This document shows, in pieces, positions 7,465 to 15,209 of a stretch of DNA of 44,128 bases. Positions within the stretch are counted from its first letter, which is position 1. Each line of letters starts with the position of its first letter. Location: positions 1-44,128 of the forward strand of contig JBJXFI010000390.1 of the NCBI GenBank assembly GCA_046154695.1. Reading direction: 5' to 3'. The position numbers were made by a program, and so were the translations under genes. The DNA comes from DALYLB01 sp046154695 (GTDB lineage Bacteria; Acidobacteriota; Blastocatellia; RBC074). The notes under the pieces are model-generated. The model was not told where the DNA came from. It saw nothing but the letters and a program-made list of their open reading frames with translations, and did no database searches.

Positions 7465-8664
7465 TCAAACGTCCGCAACGATCTTTGCCCCCGTGGGGTC
7501 GAATTTCATGCGCTTCCGGTTCCAGTATGCCGCCTTCGCCAGATGAACCGGGTTGCAGGCCTCGATGCCGGTCCGCATATCGGCGCTCGGGCGTTTCCCG
7601 GTCCTGATCGCATCGAGAAAATCGGCGGCGTGCGCGATCTCCAGACTGCCTTCCGCCCTGACGATCTGCGCCTCGCCCTTGTTGGGCGTGAAGACGTAAT
7701 CGGCGCGGGTGATTTCGAGCGTCCCCTCGGTTCCCAGAAAGAAGACGCCGGGGCGCTCGTTGCGAAGCGGAAGCACCGAGGATTCGAAGGTCAGGTTCCA
7801 TCCGCCGGGATATTGAAGCATCGCGTTCACGGTATCGGGATTGATCCGGCCGTCCTTCATTTGATAGATGCCTCCGGTGGCGACGGCATTCAGGGGACGA
7901 GGTTCATTCATCATCCACTGCGCGACATCGGCCCAGTGAGTCAGAATGTCGGCCAGCAGCCCCCCGCCATAATCGGGAAAATAGCGCCAGGAATCATACC
8001 GAATCCAGTCATAGGCGACCTTGGGCGCGGGCCCTAGAAAGCGCTCCCAGTCGAGGCCGGCCGGTTTGGGCCGCGGAGAGATCCGGCGGCGCTGCCAGGA
8101 GAAATCGTGCCAGATCGCGCGGGCGAAGATCACCTTGCCGAGCCTGCCCTTGTCGAAGAGCTCCTCCTTCGCCCGTCGATAATGGGCGCCGCTCCGCTGC
8201 TGGGTTCCCGTCTGAACGACCTGCCCGGGCGCCGCGCCCTGGACGGCGGCGAGGAACCTGGCGCCCTCCTCGAAGTGGTGGGACGTGGGCTTTTCCAGAT
8301 AGATGTGCTTTCCGGCCTTGAGCGCCGCCAGCGTGTGGGTCAGATGCAGATGATCGGGCGAGCCGATGAGCACGGCATCGACCTCTTTTCGCGCGAGGGC
8401 TTCCTCGATCGCGACGACCTCGGGCGCCTGAACGCCGAGCGCCTCGCGGGCCCGTCCGCGCTGCTCGTCATACACATCCGCGACGCAGCGAAGCTCTGCT
8501 CTATCGGTCGCCAGAAACGCCTTCATCACTTCGCGGCCGCGGCGCCCCGATCCGACCAGCGCCATTCCGAGCCGGTCGTTCGCTCCGGGAATCCGCGCAT
8601 ACGATGCGGCGCTGACGGCCGCGGCGCCCGCACTCGATAGAAATGCTCTTCGTCTCATTGGCAT
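7465..8664 (-). CDS. Tat-exported Gfo/Idh/MocA family oxidoreductase
   Basis: 399 aa. The N-terminus MRRRAFLSSAGAAAVSAAS is a twin-arginine signal (RRRAFLSS), so the folded, cofactor-loaded enzyme is probably exported. A Rossmann fold follows (MALVGSGRRG), then AVLIGSPDHLHLTHTLAALKAGKHIYLEKPTSH with the family's EKP motif, and the C-terminal beta-sheet domain with DILTHWADVAQW. The family reduces or oxidises sugars and cyclitols with NAD(P); Tat-exported members in Acidobacteria and Planctomycetes belong to a large uncharacterised group. Start is the ATG at 8664 or the one two codons later (8658); only a weak GGAC ribosome site is visible. It is divergent from the flavoprotein gene at 8812 and convergent with DUF2892. 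Confidence 0.9.
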   Translation of the reverse strand: MPMRRRAFLSSAGAAAVSAASYARIPGANDRLGMALVGSGRRGREVMKAFLATDRAELRCVADVYDEQRGRAREALGVQAPEVVAIEEALARKEVDAVLIGSPDHLHLTHTLAALKAGKHIYLEKPTSHHFEEGARFLAAVQGAAPGQVVQTGTQQRSGAHYRRAKEELFDKGRLGKVIFARAIWHDFSWQRRRISPRPKPAGLDWERFLGPAPKVAYDWIRYDSWRYFPDYGGGLLADILTHWADVAQWMMNEPRPLNAVATGGIYQMKDGRINPDTVNAMLQYPGGWNLTFESSVLPLRNERPGVFFLGTEGTLEITRADYVFTPNKGEAQIVRAEGSLEIAHAADFLDAIRTGKRPSADMRTGIEACNPVHLAKAAYWNRKRMKFDPTGAKIVADV

Positions 8665-8811
8665 GATTCGTCCATTTTCCGAAGCCCCGGCGGAGGAATT
8701 CTCACGCAGGGGTTATTTGTGCTAGGTTGATGTAGTCGCATTGTAACCGCGCATTCGCGATTTGTGTAGCGCGGAAAAATCTCCACCAACCATGACCTTC
8801 ATGATCGAGCA

Positions 8812-9978
8812 ATGAAAGCGGACGTGATCGTGATCGGCGGCGGCGCCGCGGGACTGTTCTGCGCCCTGACGGCGGGCCGGCGCGGCAGGCGGGTGCTCGT
8901 TCTCGAAGGCGCGGAGAAGGTCGGCAAAAAGATTCTGATCAGCGGCGGCGGGCGCTGCAATTTCACGAACCTGCACACCGCGCCCGAAAACTTCATCTGC
9001 GGGAACCCCAACTTTCATAAATCGGCGCTTGCGCGGTTCACCCCGGGCGATTTCATCGAGCTCGTCGAGCGGCGCCGGATCCGTTATCACGAGAAGAAGC
9101 TCGGGCAATTGTTCTGCGATGGAAGCGCGCGGGAGATCGTCGCGATGCTGCTGGAGGAATGCGAAGCGGCACGGGTGGAGATCCGGGTCAATTGCCGGGT
9201 GGAGTCGGTCGAGAAGGCGGAAGGGTTCATCGTGCTCACGAACCAGGGACGATTCGAGAGCGAGTCGCTCGTGATCGCCACCGGCGGTCTATCGATCCCC
9301 AAAATGGGTGCGACCGATTTCGGCTATCGCATCGCGCGGCAGTTTGGATTGCGGGTGACGCAGACGCGCCCCGCGCTCGTGCCGCTGACGCTCGCGAGAC
9401 AGGAGCTGGCCCCGCTGCTTTCCCTTAGCGGCGTCTCGGTCGATTCGATTGTCCGCTTCGGCGCGCGGCAGTTCCGTGAAAATATCCTCTTCACGCACCA
9501 TGGCCTGAGCGGCCCGGCCATCCTGCAGATCTCCTCCTATTGGACGCCGGGCGAGCCGATCGAGATCGATCTGCTGCCGGATGATCCCGAGGATCAGCTT
9601 CTGCACGGCGAGCGCGAAGGCCTGAAGGAGCTTAAGACCCTCCTCGCCCAACACTGGTCGCAGCGCTTCGCCCAGGCCTGGACCGACCTGCACGCCCCCT
9701 CGAAGCCCATGCGCCAATATTCACCGCGCGAACTCCGCGGCATCGGCGGGAAGATCCATCGATGGACGCTGCTCCCGAACGGCACCGAAGGCTACCGCAA
9801 GGCCGAGGTGACGGCCGGCGGTGTCGATACGAATGAACTCTCATCCAAAACGCTCGGCGCGCGGCGCGTCCCCGGCCTCTATTTCATCGGGGAGGTCGTC
9901 GATGTGACGGGATGGCTCGGCGGCTATAACTTTCAGTGGGCCTGGGCTTCGGGCCACGCCGCCGGACAATCGGCCTGA
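8812..9978 (+). CDS. BaiN/HI0933 family FAD-dependent oxidoreductase
   Basis: 388 aa flavoprotein. Dinucleotide-binding motif at the start (VIVIGGGAAGLFCALTAGRRG), then the family-specific GKKILISGGGRCNFTN, a middle ATGGLSIPKMGATDFGY, and a C-terminal ETS-type block AEVTAGGVDTNELSSKTL...GLYFIGEVVDVTGWLGGYNFQWAWASG that closes the FAD site. Family members are cytosolic; substrates are mostly unknown, although BaiN acts on bile-acid intermediates in gut clostridia, which is not expected here. ATG 8812 is chosen; it overlaps the stop of a five-codon ORF (8801-8815, Met-Ile-Glu-Gln-stop) in an ATGA, so translational coupling is possible, and only a weak GAG ribosome site is present. It ends 8 bp from the convergent L,D-transpeptidase gene. 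Confidence 0.93.
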   Translation: MKADVIVIGGGAAGLFCALTAGRRGRRVLVLEGAEKVGKKILISGGGRCNFTNLHTAPENFICGNPNFHKSALARFTPGDFIELVERRRIRYHEKKLGQLFCDGSAREIVAMLLEECEAARVEIRVNCRVESVEKAEGFIVLTNQGRFESESLVIATGGLSIPKMGATDFGYRIARQFGLRVTQTRPALVPLTLARQELAPLLSLSGVSVDSIVRFGARQFRENILFTHHGLSGPAILQISSYWTPGEPIEIDLLPDDPEDQLLHGEREGLKELKTLLAQHWSQRFAQAWTDLHAPSKPMRQYSPRELRGIGGKIHRWTLLPNGTEGYRKAEVTAGGVDTNELSSKTLGARRVPGLYFIGEVVDVTGWLGGYNFQWAWASGHAAGQSA

Positions 9979-9986
9979 CCTGCCTG

Positions 9987-10736
9987 CTACAGCGCGGGTA
10001 AATTCCAACTCTCCTTCAGTTGCTCGAACTCGCTCAGGGGCAGTTGCACAAGCAGCGGGCGCTTGCGCGCATCGAGCCAGCGAAGGACAGCTTCCATCTT
10101 CGGGGCCTCCATCGCCGTGCACCCGGCCGTTCCTTTTCCCGGGCCGGACCAGATGTGGAGGAAGATGCACGAGCCGCAGCCGGCGATCCGATCGGCGTTA
10201 TGATCGACGATCACGCCCAAACGATAGAAATCATCTCCTCTGCGCATCTGCTCCGAGCTCTGCCAGTCGGGCGCTTTAACCGAGCGCCGGTCGAGGACGC
10301 GGTTGTAATGCTCGGAATTCACGTCATCGACGCATTCGAGCGTCTTCCCCGCCTGAACGTACGGCAGGTGAAACGCGCCCGCCTTCGACGCGGCGGCATA
10401 TCCAAAAGCCGATCCGAGACTGAAGATGCCGGCAGGGGAGCGTCCGTCCCCCTCTTTCTTGACGGGACCGTCTCCGCCAATGGGCGCGGCCTCGCCGTGA
10501 AGCCCCCGCCCCCACGCCATTCCATTGCGCCCGACGACGATCGGAATCAGCGGTCCGGCCTCGCGCCATGCGGCGCGGACCGTCGGCCGCTCGTACCGCC
10601 GCATCTCGCCATCCACCGCATTCCACTCCCTCGTCGTCACCACGACCAACTGCCGCGCCCCCGCCAGCGGAGACGATTTCATTGCGACAACCGACATCAA
10701 CAGACTCGACAGGAACACGAAAAGGATCGCCCGCAT
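9987..10736 (-). CDS. Secreted L,D-transpeptidase-like (YkuD-type) protein
   Basis: 249 aa. A signal peptide (MRAILFVFLSSLLMSVVAM, cleavage near ALA-type residues about 25) is followed by a catalytic domain with DGRSPAGIFSLGSAFGY (98-113) and the active-site block FLHIWSGPGKGTAGCTAM: His194 and Cys206 fit the HxxW-x8-GTxGC arrangement of YkuD-like enzymes. These act in the periplasm on peptidoglycan peptides or attach proteins to it. The two Cys in GCGSC (187, 190) near the active site could form a disulfide. Start: ATG 10736 has GGAGG about 4 nt upstream; a longer frame reaching 10919 would run through a repeat and is rejected. Downstream it is convergent with the flavoprotein gene. Confidence 0.88.
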   Translation of the reverse strand: MRAILFVFLSSLLMSVVAMKSSPLAGARQLVVVTTREWNAVDGEMRRYERPTVRAAWREAGPLIPIVVGRNGMAWGRGLHGEAAPIGGDGPVKKEGDGRSPAGIFSLGSAFGYAAASKAGAFHLPYVQAGKTLECVDDVNSEHYNRVLDRRSVKAPDWQSSEQMRRGDDFYRLGVIVDHNADRIAGCGSCIFLHIWSGPGKGTAGCTAMEAPKMEAVLRWLDARKRPLLVQLPLSEFEQLKESWNLPAL

Positions 10737-10751
10737 ATACCCTCCGCGGAA

Positions 10752-10793
10752 GACCGTTTGAAGATCCGCCTGAAGGCGGAACTCCAAACGGTC
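10752..10793 (-). repeat. Second hairpin-repeat family, copy B (single hairpin)
   Basis: GACCGTTTG and CAAACGGTC (10752-10760, 10785-10793) enclose CCGCCTGAAGGCGG (10766-10779), itself a perfect hairpin. The minus-strand reading GTTTGGAGTTCCGCCTTCAGGCGG matches copy C exactly over 24 nt. It lies 15 bp upstream of the L,D-transpeptidase start. Confidence 0.85.
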
Positions 10794-10840
10794 CTCCTTC
10801 GTTTCTGAGCGTCGCAACGCGGCAAGGGTGAGCTCCCGCC

Positions 10841-10874
10841 CGTAACGGTTACGTAATTTTGCACCCGGTAACCG
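10841..10874. promoter_or_regulatory. Paired GTAAC palindromes (putative activator sites) upstream of cytochrome c
   Basis: CGTAAC-G-GTTACG (10841-10853) and CGGT-A-ACCG (10866-10874) share a GTAAC/GGTTAC half-site and have centres about 23 bp apart, near two helical turns. They are about 100-120 bp upstream of the sigma-54 box at 10969, a normal distance for enhancer-binding proteins. The 390-bp stretch 10737-11126 also holds repeat copy B and the promoter; no gene is seen in it. Confidence 0.45.
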
Positions 10875-10968
10875 CCATAGGTGAGCGCGATTCCCCAACC
10901 CCTGGGACTTTTCCCTCACGCGTTGAATTCATAGAACGGCTTTCGCGGACATATCCCCTCAGTCGTGC

Positions 10969-10983
10969 TGGCACAACGATTGC
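10969..10983 (+). promoter_or_regulatory. Sigma-54 (-24/-12) promoter for cytochrome c
   Basis: TGGCACAACGATTGC matches 10 of 11 consensus positions with GG and GC 12 nt apart; it shares GGCACAAC with the ABC ATPase promoter. The predicted start is about 10995, giving a leader of about 130 nt before the ATG at 11127. Confidence 0.7.
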
Positions 10984-11126
10984 GCGCAGGAACCTTGAGA
11001 ATAGAGGTCATGGAGTCCTTCGCGGGGAGAGAGCCCCTCCTCCGTGACCCGTTTCTCTTCAATGGATTCGGTTCGATCCCATGGGCCCGCAGTCGGACGG
11101 ATGGGATCTTTTCATCGGAGGACACT

Positions 11127-11555
11127 ATGAAACGCAGAATGCTGGCCATCGCCATTTTCGGGTTGGCGCTTTCATTCGCATTTTCATCCGGAATCGTCTC
11201 TCGCGCCGCCTTTGCGGAACAGGAGAAGGGCAAGGCAACCAGCGCGATCACGGAAGGCCGGAAACTCTTCACACGACATTGCGTCTCGTGCCACGGCATG
11301 GATGGCAAGGGAGACGGGCCCGTCGCAAAGAACCTGAAGACGCCCCCCTCGGATCTGACGCGAATCGAGAAGGTCGACGGGAAATTCCCCTACGTTCGCG
11401 TCGAGCAGAAGATCCAGGGCGAGGCCATGACTACCAGCCACGGTACCCGCGAGATGCCGGTCTGGGGAAGCATCTTCCGCAGACAAGCCGGCGAGGGATT
11501 CGCCAAACTCGAAATCTATAACCTGACGAAATACCTCGAATCGATTCAGCAATGA
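11127..11555 (+). CDS. Secreted class I c-type cytochrome, monoheme
   Basis: 142 aa. A signal peptide (MKRRMLAIAIFGLALSFAF, cleavage near AFA at about 30) is followed by one haem-binding motif CVSCH (Cys52, Cys55, His56) in GRKLFTRHCVSCHGMDGKGDGP, the usual context of small electron-carrier cytochromes. Met110 in REMPVWG is the likely distal axial ligand. The domain spans about 40-140, so the mature protein is a single cytochrome c domain in the periplasm, perhaps lipid-free. Start ATG 11127 has GGAGG 5 nt upstream; a frame open from 10965 is ignored. It stands alone, so its redox partner is not shown by context. The sigma-54 promoter upstream ties it to the stress genes at 3.2-7.1 kb. Confidence 0.92.
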   Translation: MKRRMLAIAIFGLALSFAFSSGIVSRAAFAEQEKGKATSAITEGRKLFTRHCVSCHGMDGKGDGPVAKNLKTPPSDLTRIEKVDGKFPYVRVEQKIQGEAMTTSHGTREMPVWGSIFRRQAGEGFAKLEIYNLTKYLESIQQ

Positions 11556-11607
11556 ATGAGATCCGCGGGAAAAAGGAGAACCACGAGTGTTTGCTCTATT
11601 TGAAGTT

Positions 11608-11679
11608 GCCTCACGCGACGGCGCGAGGAAGAGCGCGACGATCCATGATTCCCCTCTGTTTCGCGTCTTCGCGTGAGGC
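11608..11679. repeat. Inverted repeat between convergent cytochrome and tricorn-like genes
   Basis: GCCTCACGCGA (11608-11618) and TCGCGTGAGGC (11669-11679) are perfect 11-bp arms around 50 nt that contain further GCGCGA and CGCGTCTTCGCG units. It occupies the 132-bp space between two converging genes, so a bidirectional terminator is possible. Confidence 0.5.
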
Positions 11680-11687
11680 CCGAGGGA

Positions 11688-14600
11688 TTACCGCTGCGCG
11701 CCCTTCGACGTCTTTCCGGGCGCGGGCTTCGCGGTTCCGCTGACGGCCGGCGCCGGGCCATTCCCGTTGTTGTAGTTGGGATAGACGGGTTTCCGGTAAG
11801 TCGGCATGGGCTTCTTTTTAAGAAGATCCATTGCGACCTGCACGGCCTTCACGAGCTGTGGATCGGCCCCTTTTCGCCACTCGGCGGGGTCGAAATCGAC
11901 CTCGACATCCGGCGCGGTCCCGTAATTCTCGACGTCCCATTCGCCCTGCAGGTTGTAGAAGGCGACGCGCGGGGCCGTGACGCCGCCGCCGTCGATCAGC
12001 GCCGGGTAATCGTAGATGCCCACGAGACCGCCCCACGTGCGTTTGCCGACGAGCGGCCCGACCCCCGCCTTCTTGAAGAGCCAGGGCATCAAATCGCCGC
12101 CGGAGCCCGCATACTCATTGACGATCATGACCTTCGGGCCATAAATGGACGCGGAGGGCGTCGCGAAGCTTTCGCCCTCGCGGGTCGCCCATTTGTTCAT
12201 CAGGGGCCGCCGCATATAGTCGATGATGTAATCGGCCGCGGTGCCTCCCCCATTGAACCGCTCGTCGATGACGGCCCCCTCCTTGTCGATCTGGGAGAAA
12301 TAGTAGCGATTGAAGTTGGTGTACCCGCCGCCCCCGGTATCGGGGAGATAGACATAGGCGAGCTTGCCGCCGGACAACTCCGCCACCTTGCGCCGGTTGC
12401 CTTCGATCCAGTCGAGATTGCGCAACCCCGTTTCACTGGCGGCCGGCACGACCGTGTACTCCCGGGCATTCGAGCCGTCGGGGCTGGCGCTGACCTTGAT
12501 TGTCACCTGCTTGTTGGCCTTCGCCTCGAAGAAACTGTAGACATTGTCGGTCGATCGGACTTCGCGGCCGTTGACCGAGATCAGGTAGTCCCCGACATTC
12601 ACCTCGACGCCGGGCTGCGTGAGCGGCGCGCGCAACTGCGGGTTCCAATTCTCGCCGTTGTAGATCTTCGCGAACCGGTACCGGCCGTTCTCGACCTTGA
12701 AATCGCAGCCGAGCAGCCCGGTCGTGACGTTGTTGGCCTGCGGAGCGTCTCCGCCGCCGGCGTTGTGGTGGCCGACCGACATGTTTCCGAGCATCTCGCG
12801 GAAGAGATAGTTCAGATCCTCGCGATGCGCGAGGCCGTCGAGATAGACCTCGTATTTCTTCTTCGTGCCTTCATAGTCGAGACCATGCAGGGTGGGGTCG
12901 TAGAAGAAATCGCGCTGGATGCGCCAGGTCTCGGCGTACATCTGTTTCCACTCGGCCCTCGGATCCACATGGACTTCCATCTCGTCGATCTTGACGACGC
13001 CCTCGCCCGGCCTGGCCGGTGTCATCGTCGGCATGATCGTGTAGCGCCGCGCGGGGCCGGCGCCCTGGCCGACGAGCATCTTCTCTCCATTTGCCGAGAG
13101 CTGAAAAGCGGTGACGCCCTCTTGCGCCTTGTCGAACTTTCGCTTTTCGAGGTCGAACTTGTGGATCGTGGCCCCGGGGGCGCCCTGACTCGCCTCGGCC
13201 AGGAAGACGATTCCCGGTTTGGCCACTCCCAGGCCCACGAAATTGCGCGGGGGGATCGGCAGCGCGAGAATGCGCTGCCCGATTCCCTCGAAATCGATCG
13301 TGACGGCGGGCGGCTCCTTCTTCGCGAGCGGCTTGGGCGCCTCGTCCTTCTTCTCCTCCGCGACCTTCTCTTCATCGCTCTCGGGCGCGAGCGGCGACGG
13401 ATCGCCCTTCTTCAGCACGACGAGATAGACGCTGCGCGAAGGCTGATGCGGGAACGAGGACATATCCAGCCAGCCGTTGGTCATGCCGTTGTCGGTGCTG
13501 GCCGTGAAATAGAGATACTTGCCGTTCTTGTCGAAGGCAGAGAACCGGACATCGCTCAGCCCGTCGGTGATCTGGGTCGCCTTGCCCGTCTCGACCGAAT
13601 ATGCGAACGCGGCGCACATCCGGCTCTTGAGCTGCCGGGTGTAGGAGATCCATTTGCTGTCCGGCGACCAGTCGGGATCCATCACGCGATATGGATTCTC
13701 GTACGTGTTGGTGTCGACCTTGACCGGTGTTCCCTTCTCGATATCGACGTACCAGAGATTCAGCCGCTTGTCGGTAAAGGCGATCTTCTTGCTGTCGGGC
13801 GACCAGATCGGCGAATAGAAATAGGAGGACGGATTGCCGAGGCCGATCTTGCGAACCTCGCCCATCCCGGTCTGCTCGCGCAGGTGGAGCGCGTACTCGC
13901 CCGATTCATCGGAGAAATACGCGATCCATTTTCCGTTGGGCGACCAGGCCGGATCGCGATCCGCGGCGCTCGGCGAATTGGTCAGGTTGCGCGCGTTCCC
14001 CTTGTCGGCCGGGACGCTGAGGATTTCGCCGCGCGCTTCGAACAGAGCTCGCGCGCCCGTGGGGGAGAGCGCGACGTTCGCGATCCGGCCCGCCACCCTC
14101 TCAAACCGCGGCCGAACGCTTGCCAGGTCGCTGTTGATCGTGATGGCGACCTTCTTCGACTGGCCGGACTTCATATCATAAAGGTGAATCCCGCCGAACT
14201 GCTCGTACACGATCGCGCCGGGACCGGCCTGCGCCGACTTGATGTCGAGACCGTCATTCCTGACCAACTGCGCGACGCGTTTGGCGGCGATGTCATACGC
14301 GAAGAGCGTGAAGCGCCCGCTGCGATCCGAGAGGAAATGGATCTTGCCGGGCTGCTCCGGCGACCAGATCGGATAATAGTCATTCGAGTTCTGGCGGGGA
14401 ATCTCGGTGACGCTGGAATCAGCGAGATTGGCGATCCAGATCTTCGAGGTGCGCCCGCCGCGATAATTCTTCCACTGCGCGAAGGCGGGCGCCAGGGGCG
14501 TGTACGCCATCCTCGTTCCGTCGGGCGAATAGGCGCCGTCGTCGGCCATCGGGAGTGGAACCTCAGTCTCGACGCCGCCCGCGACCGGAACCGTGTAGAA

Positions 14601-15005
14601 GCGCTGGAACCGCGAATAACTCGATCGCGGCGAGCGAAACAGGATATTCCGTCCATCCGGCGTCCAGGAGATCGCCACATCCGGGCCCGGATGAAAGGTC
14701 AATCTCCGGGGCACCCCGCCCGTGGCCGGCATCACGAAGACATCCGTATTCCCGTCATACTGCCCGGTGAACGCGATCTGCGATCCGTCCGGCGAAAAGA
14801 TCGGCGAAGTCTCGATGCCGACGCCGGTCGTCAACTGCTCGGCTTCTCCCCCTTCCCGCCCGACAATCCATAGATCTCCCGCGAAGGCGAACGCGATGTG
14901 GCTCTTGCTCAGACTCGGCCGCTGCAACAACCGCGGCGTCTCCTGCGCAAACGCCAGGCTCCCCAGCGATGAAAACAACAAAATGGCGATGACTGAATTT
15001 TTCAT
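11688..15005 (-). CDS. Exported tricorn-like protease (S41), paralog 1
   Basis: 1105 aa. A signal peptide (MKNSVIAILLFSSLGSLAFAQ) replaces the cytosolic N-terminus of archaeal tricorn. Then come WD40/PD40-type propeller repeats (FSPDGSQIAF, WTPDGRNILF, WSPNGKWIAYFSDESGEYALHL), a charged linker (ESDEEKVAEEKKDE), a C1-like helical part, a PDZ-like domain and the S41 core. Candidate catalytic residues are His746 (SVGHH), Ser968 (YAGSGGD) and Glu1026 (DVENYG). The Ser-to-Glu distance of 58 equals that reported for Thermoplasma tricorn (Ser965, Glu1023). Tricorn degrades peptides to small fragments; here the site should be the periplasm. ATG 15005 has AGGAGA upstream. It is last in a minus-strand run of three paralogs, 204 bp from paralog 2. 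Confidence 0.93.
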   Translation of the reverse strand: MKNSVIAILLFSSLGSLAFAQETPRLLQRPSLSKSHIAFAFAGDLWIVGREGGEAEQLTTGVGIETSPIFSPDGSQIAFTGQYDGNTDVFVMPATGGVPRRLTFHPGPDVAISWTPDGRNILFRSPRSSYSRFQRFYTVPVAGGVETEVPLPMADDGAYSPDGTRMAYTPLAPAFAQWKNYRGGRTSKIWIANLADSSVTEIPRQNSNDYYPIWSPEQPGKIHFLSDRSGRFTLFAYDIAAKRVAQLVRNDGLDIKSAQAGPGAIVYEQFGGIHLYDMKSGQSKKVAITINSDLASVRPRFERVAGRIANVALSPTGARALFEARGEILSVPADKGNARNLTNSPSAADRDPAWSPNGKWIAYFSDESGEYALHLREQTGMGEVRKIGLGNPSSYFYSPIWSPDSKKIAFTDKRLNLWYVDIEKGTPVKVDTNTYENPYRVMDPDWSPDSKWISYTRQLKSRMCAAFAYSVETGKATQITDGLSDVRFSAFDKNGKYLYFTASTDNGMTNGWLDMSSFPHQPSRSVYLVVLKKGDPSPLAPESDEEKVAEEKKDEAPKPLAKKEPPAVTIDFEGIGQRILALPIPPRNFVGLGVAKPGIVFLAEASQGAPGATIHKFDLEKRKFDKAQEGVTAFQLSANGEKMLVGQGAGPARRYTIMPTMTPARPGEGVVKIDEMEVHVDPRAEWKQMYAETWRIQRDFFYDPTLHGLDYEGTKKKYEVYLDGLAHREDLNYLFREMLGNMSVGHHNAGGGDAPQANNVTTGLLGCDFKVENGRYRFAKIYNGENWNPQLRAPLTQPGVEVNVGDYLISVNGREVRSTDNVYSFFEAKANKQVTIKVSASPDGSNAREYTVVPAASETGLRNLDWIEGNRRKVAELSGGKLAYVYLPDTGGGGYTNFNRYYFSQIDKEGAVIDERFNGGGTAADYIIDYMRRPLMNKWATREGESFATPSASIYGPKVMIVNEYAGSGGDLMPWLFKKAGVGPLVGKRTWGGLVGIYDYPALIDGGGVTAPRVAFYNLQGEWDVENYGTAPDVEVDFDPAEWRKGADPQLVKAVQVAMDLLKKKPMPTYRKPVYPNYNNGNGPAPAVSGTAKPAPGKTSKGAQR

Positions 15006-15089
15006 GCTTTCTCCTGATCGCTTGGAACTCCACCTTCCAGACAGCGATTCCCGTACAAGGTCGCCCGCCTGGAGGAGGGGTTCAGCCGC

Positions 15090-15157
15090 GAATGAACACG
15101 AATGTTCACGAATCGAAGCCCCCACTCAGTTTTATTCGTGAACATTCGTGTTCATTC
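15090..15157. repeat. Inverted repeat of CACGAA units at 10-nt period, copy 1
   Basis: Perfect 24-bp arms (15090-15113 and 15134-15157) around a 20-nt loop, between tricorn paralogs 2 and 1. Within the arms CACGAA/CGCGAA recurs every 10 nt. The same period and hexamer build the inverted repeat at 23487-23583. It could end or attenuate transcription between the two protease genes. Confidence 0.9.
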
Positions 15158-15209
15158 GTGGCCAATCCTCAATTTCCCGACGAGGCATTGTGTACGAAAG
15201 GTATTGCCT

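Noticed and set aside
8706..8720. Sigma-54-like AGGGGTTATTTGTGC before the flavoprotein gene
   Set aside because: Only the GG/GC spacing fits; both boxes are otherwise poor.
11673..14873. Very long open frame on the plus strand opposite tricorn paralog 1
   Set aside because: It mirrors the protease gene; the translation is Arg/Asp/Gly-rich without domains. Similar mirror frames at 15102-18440, 19038-21776, 28358-31609 and 34235-35704 are by-products of high GC codon use.
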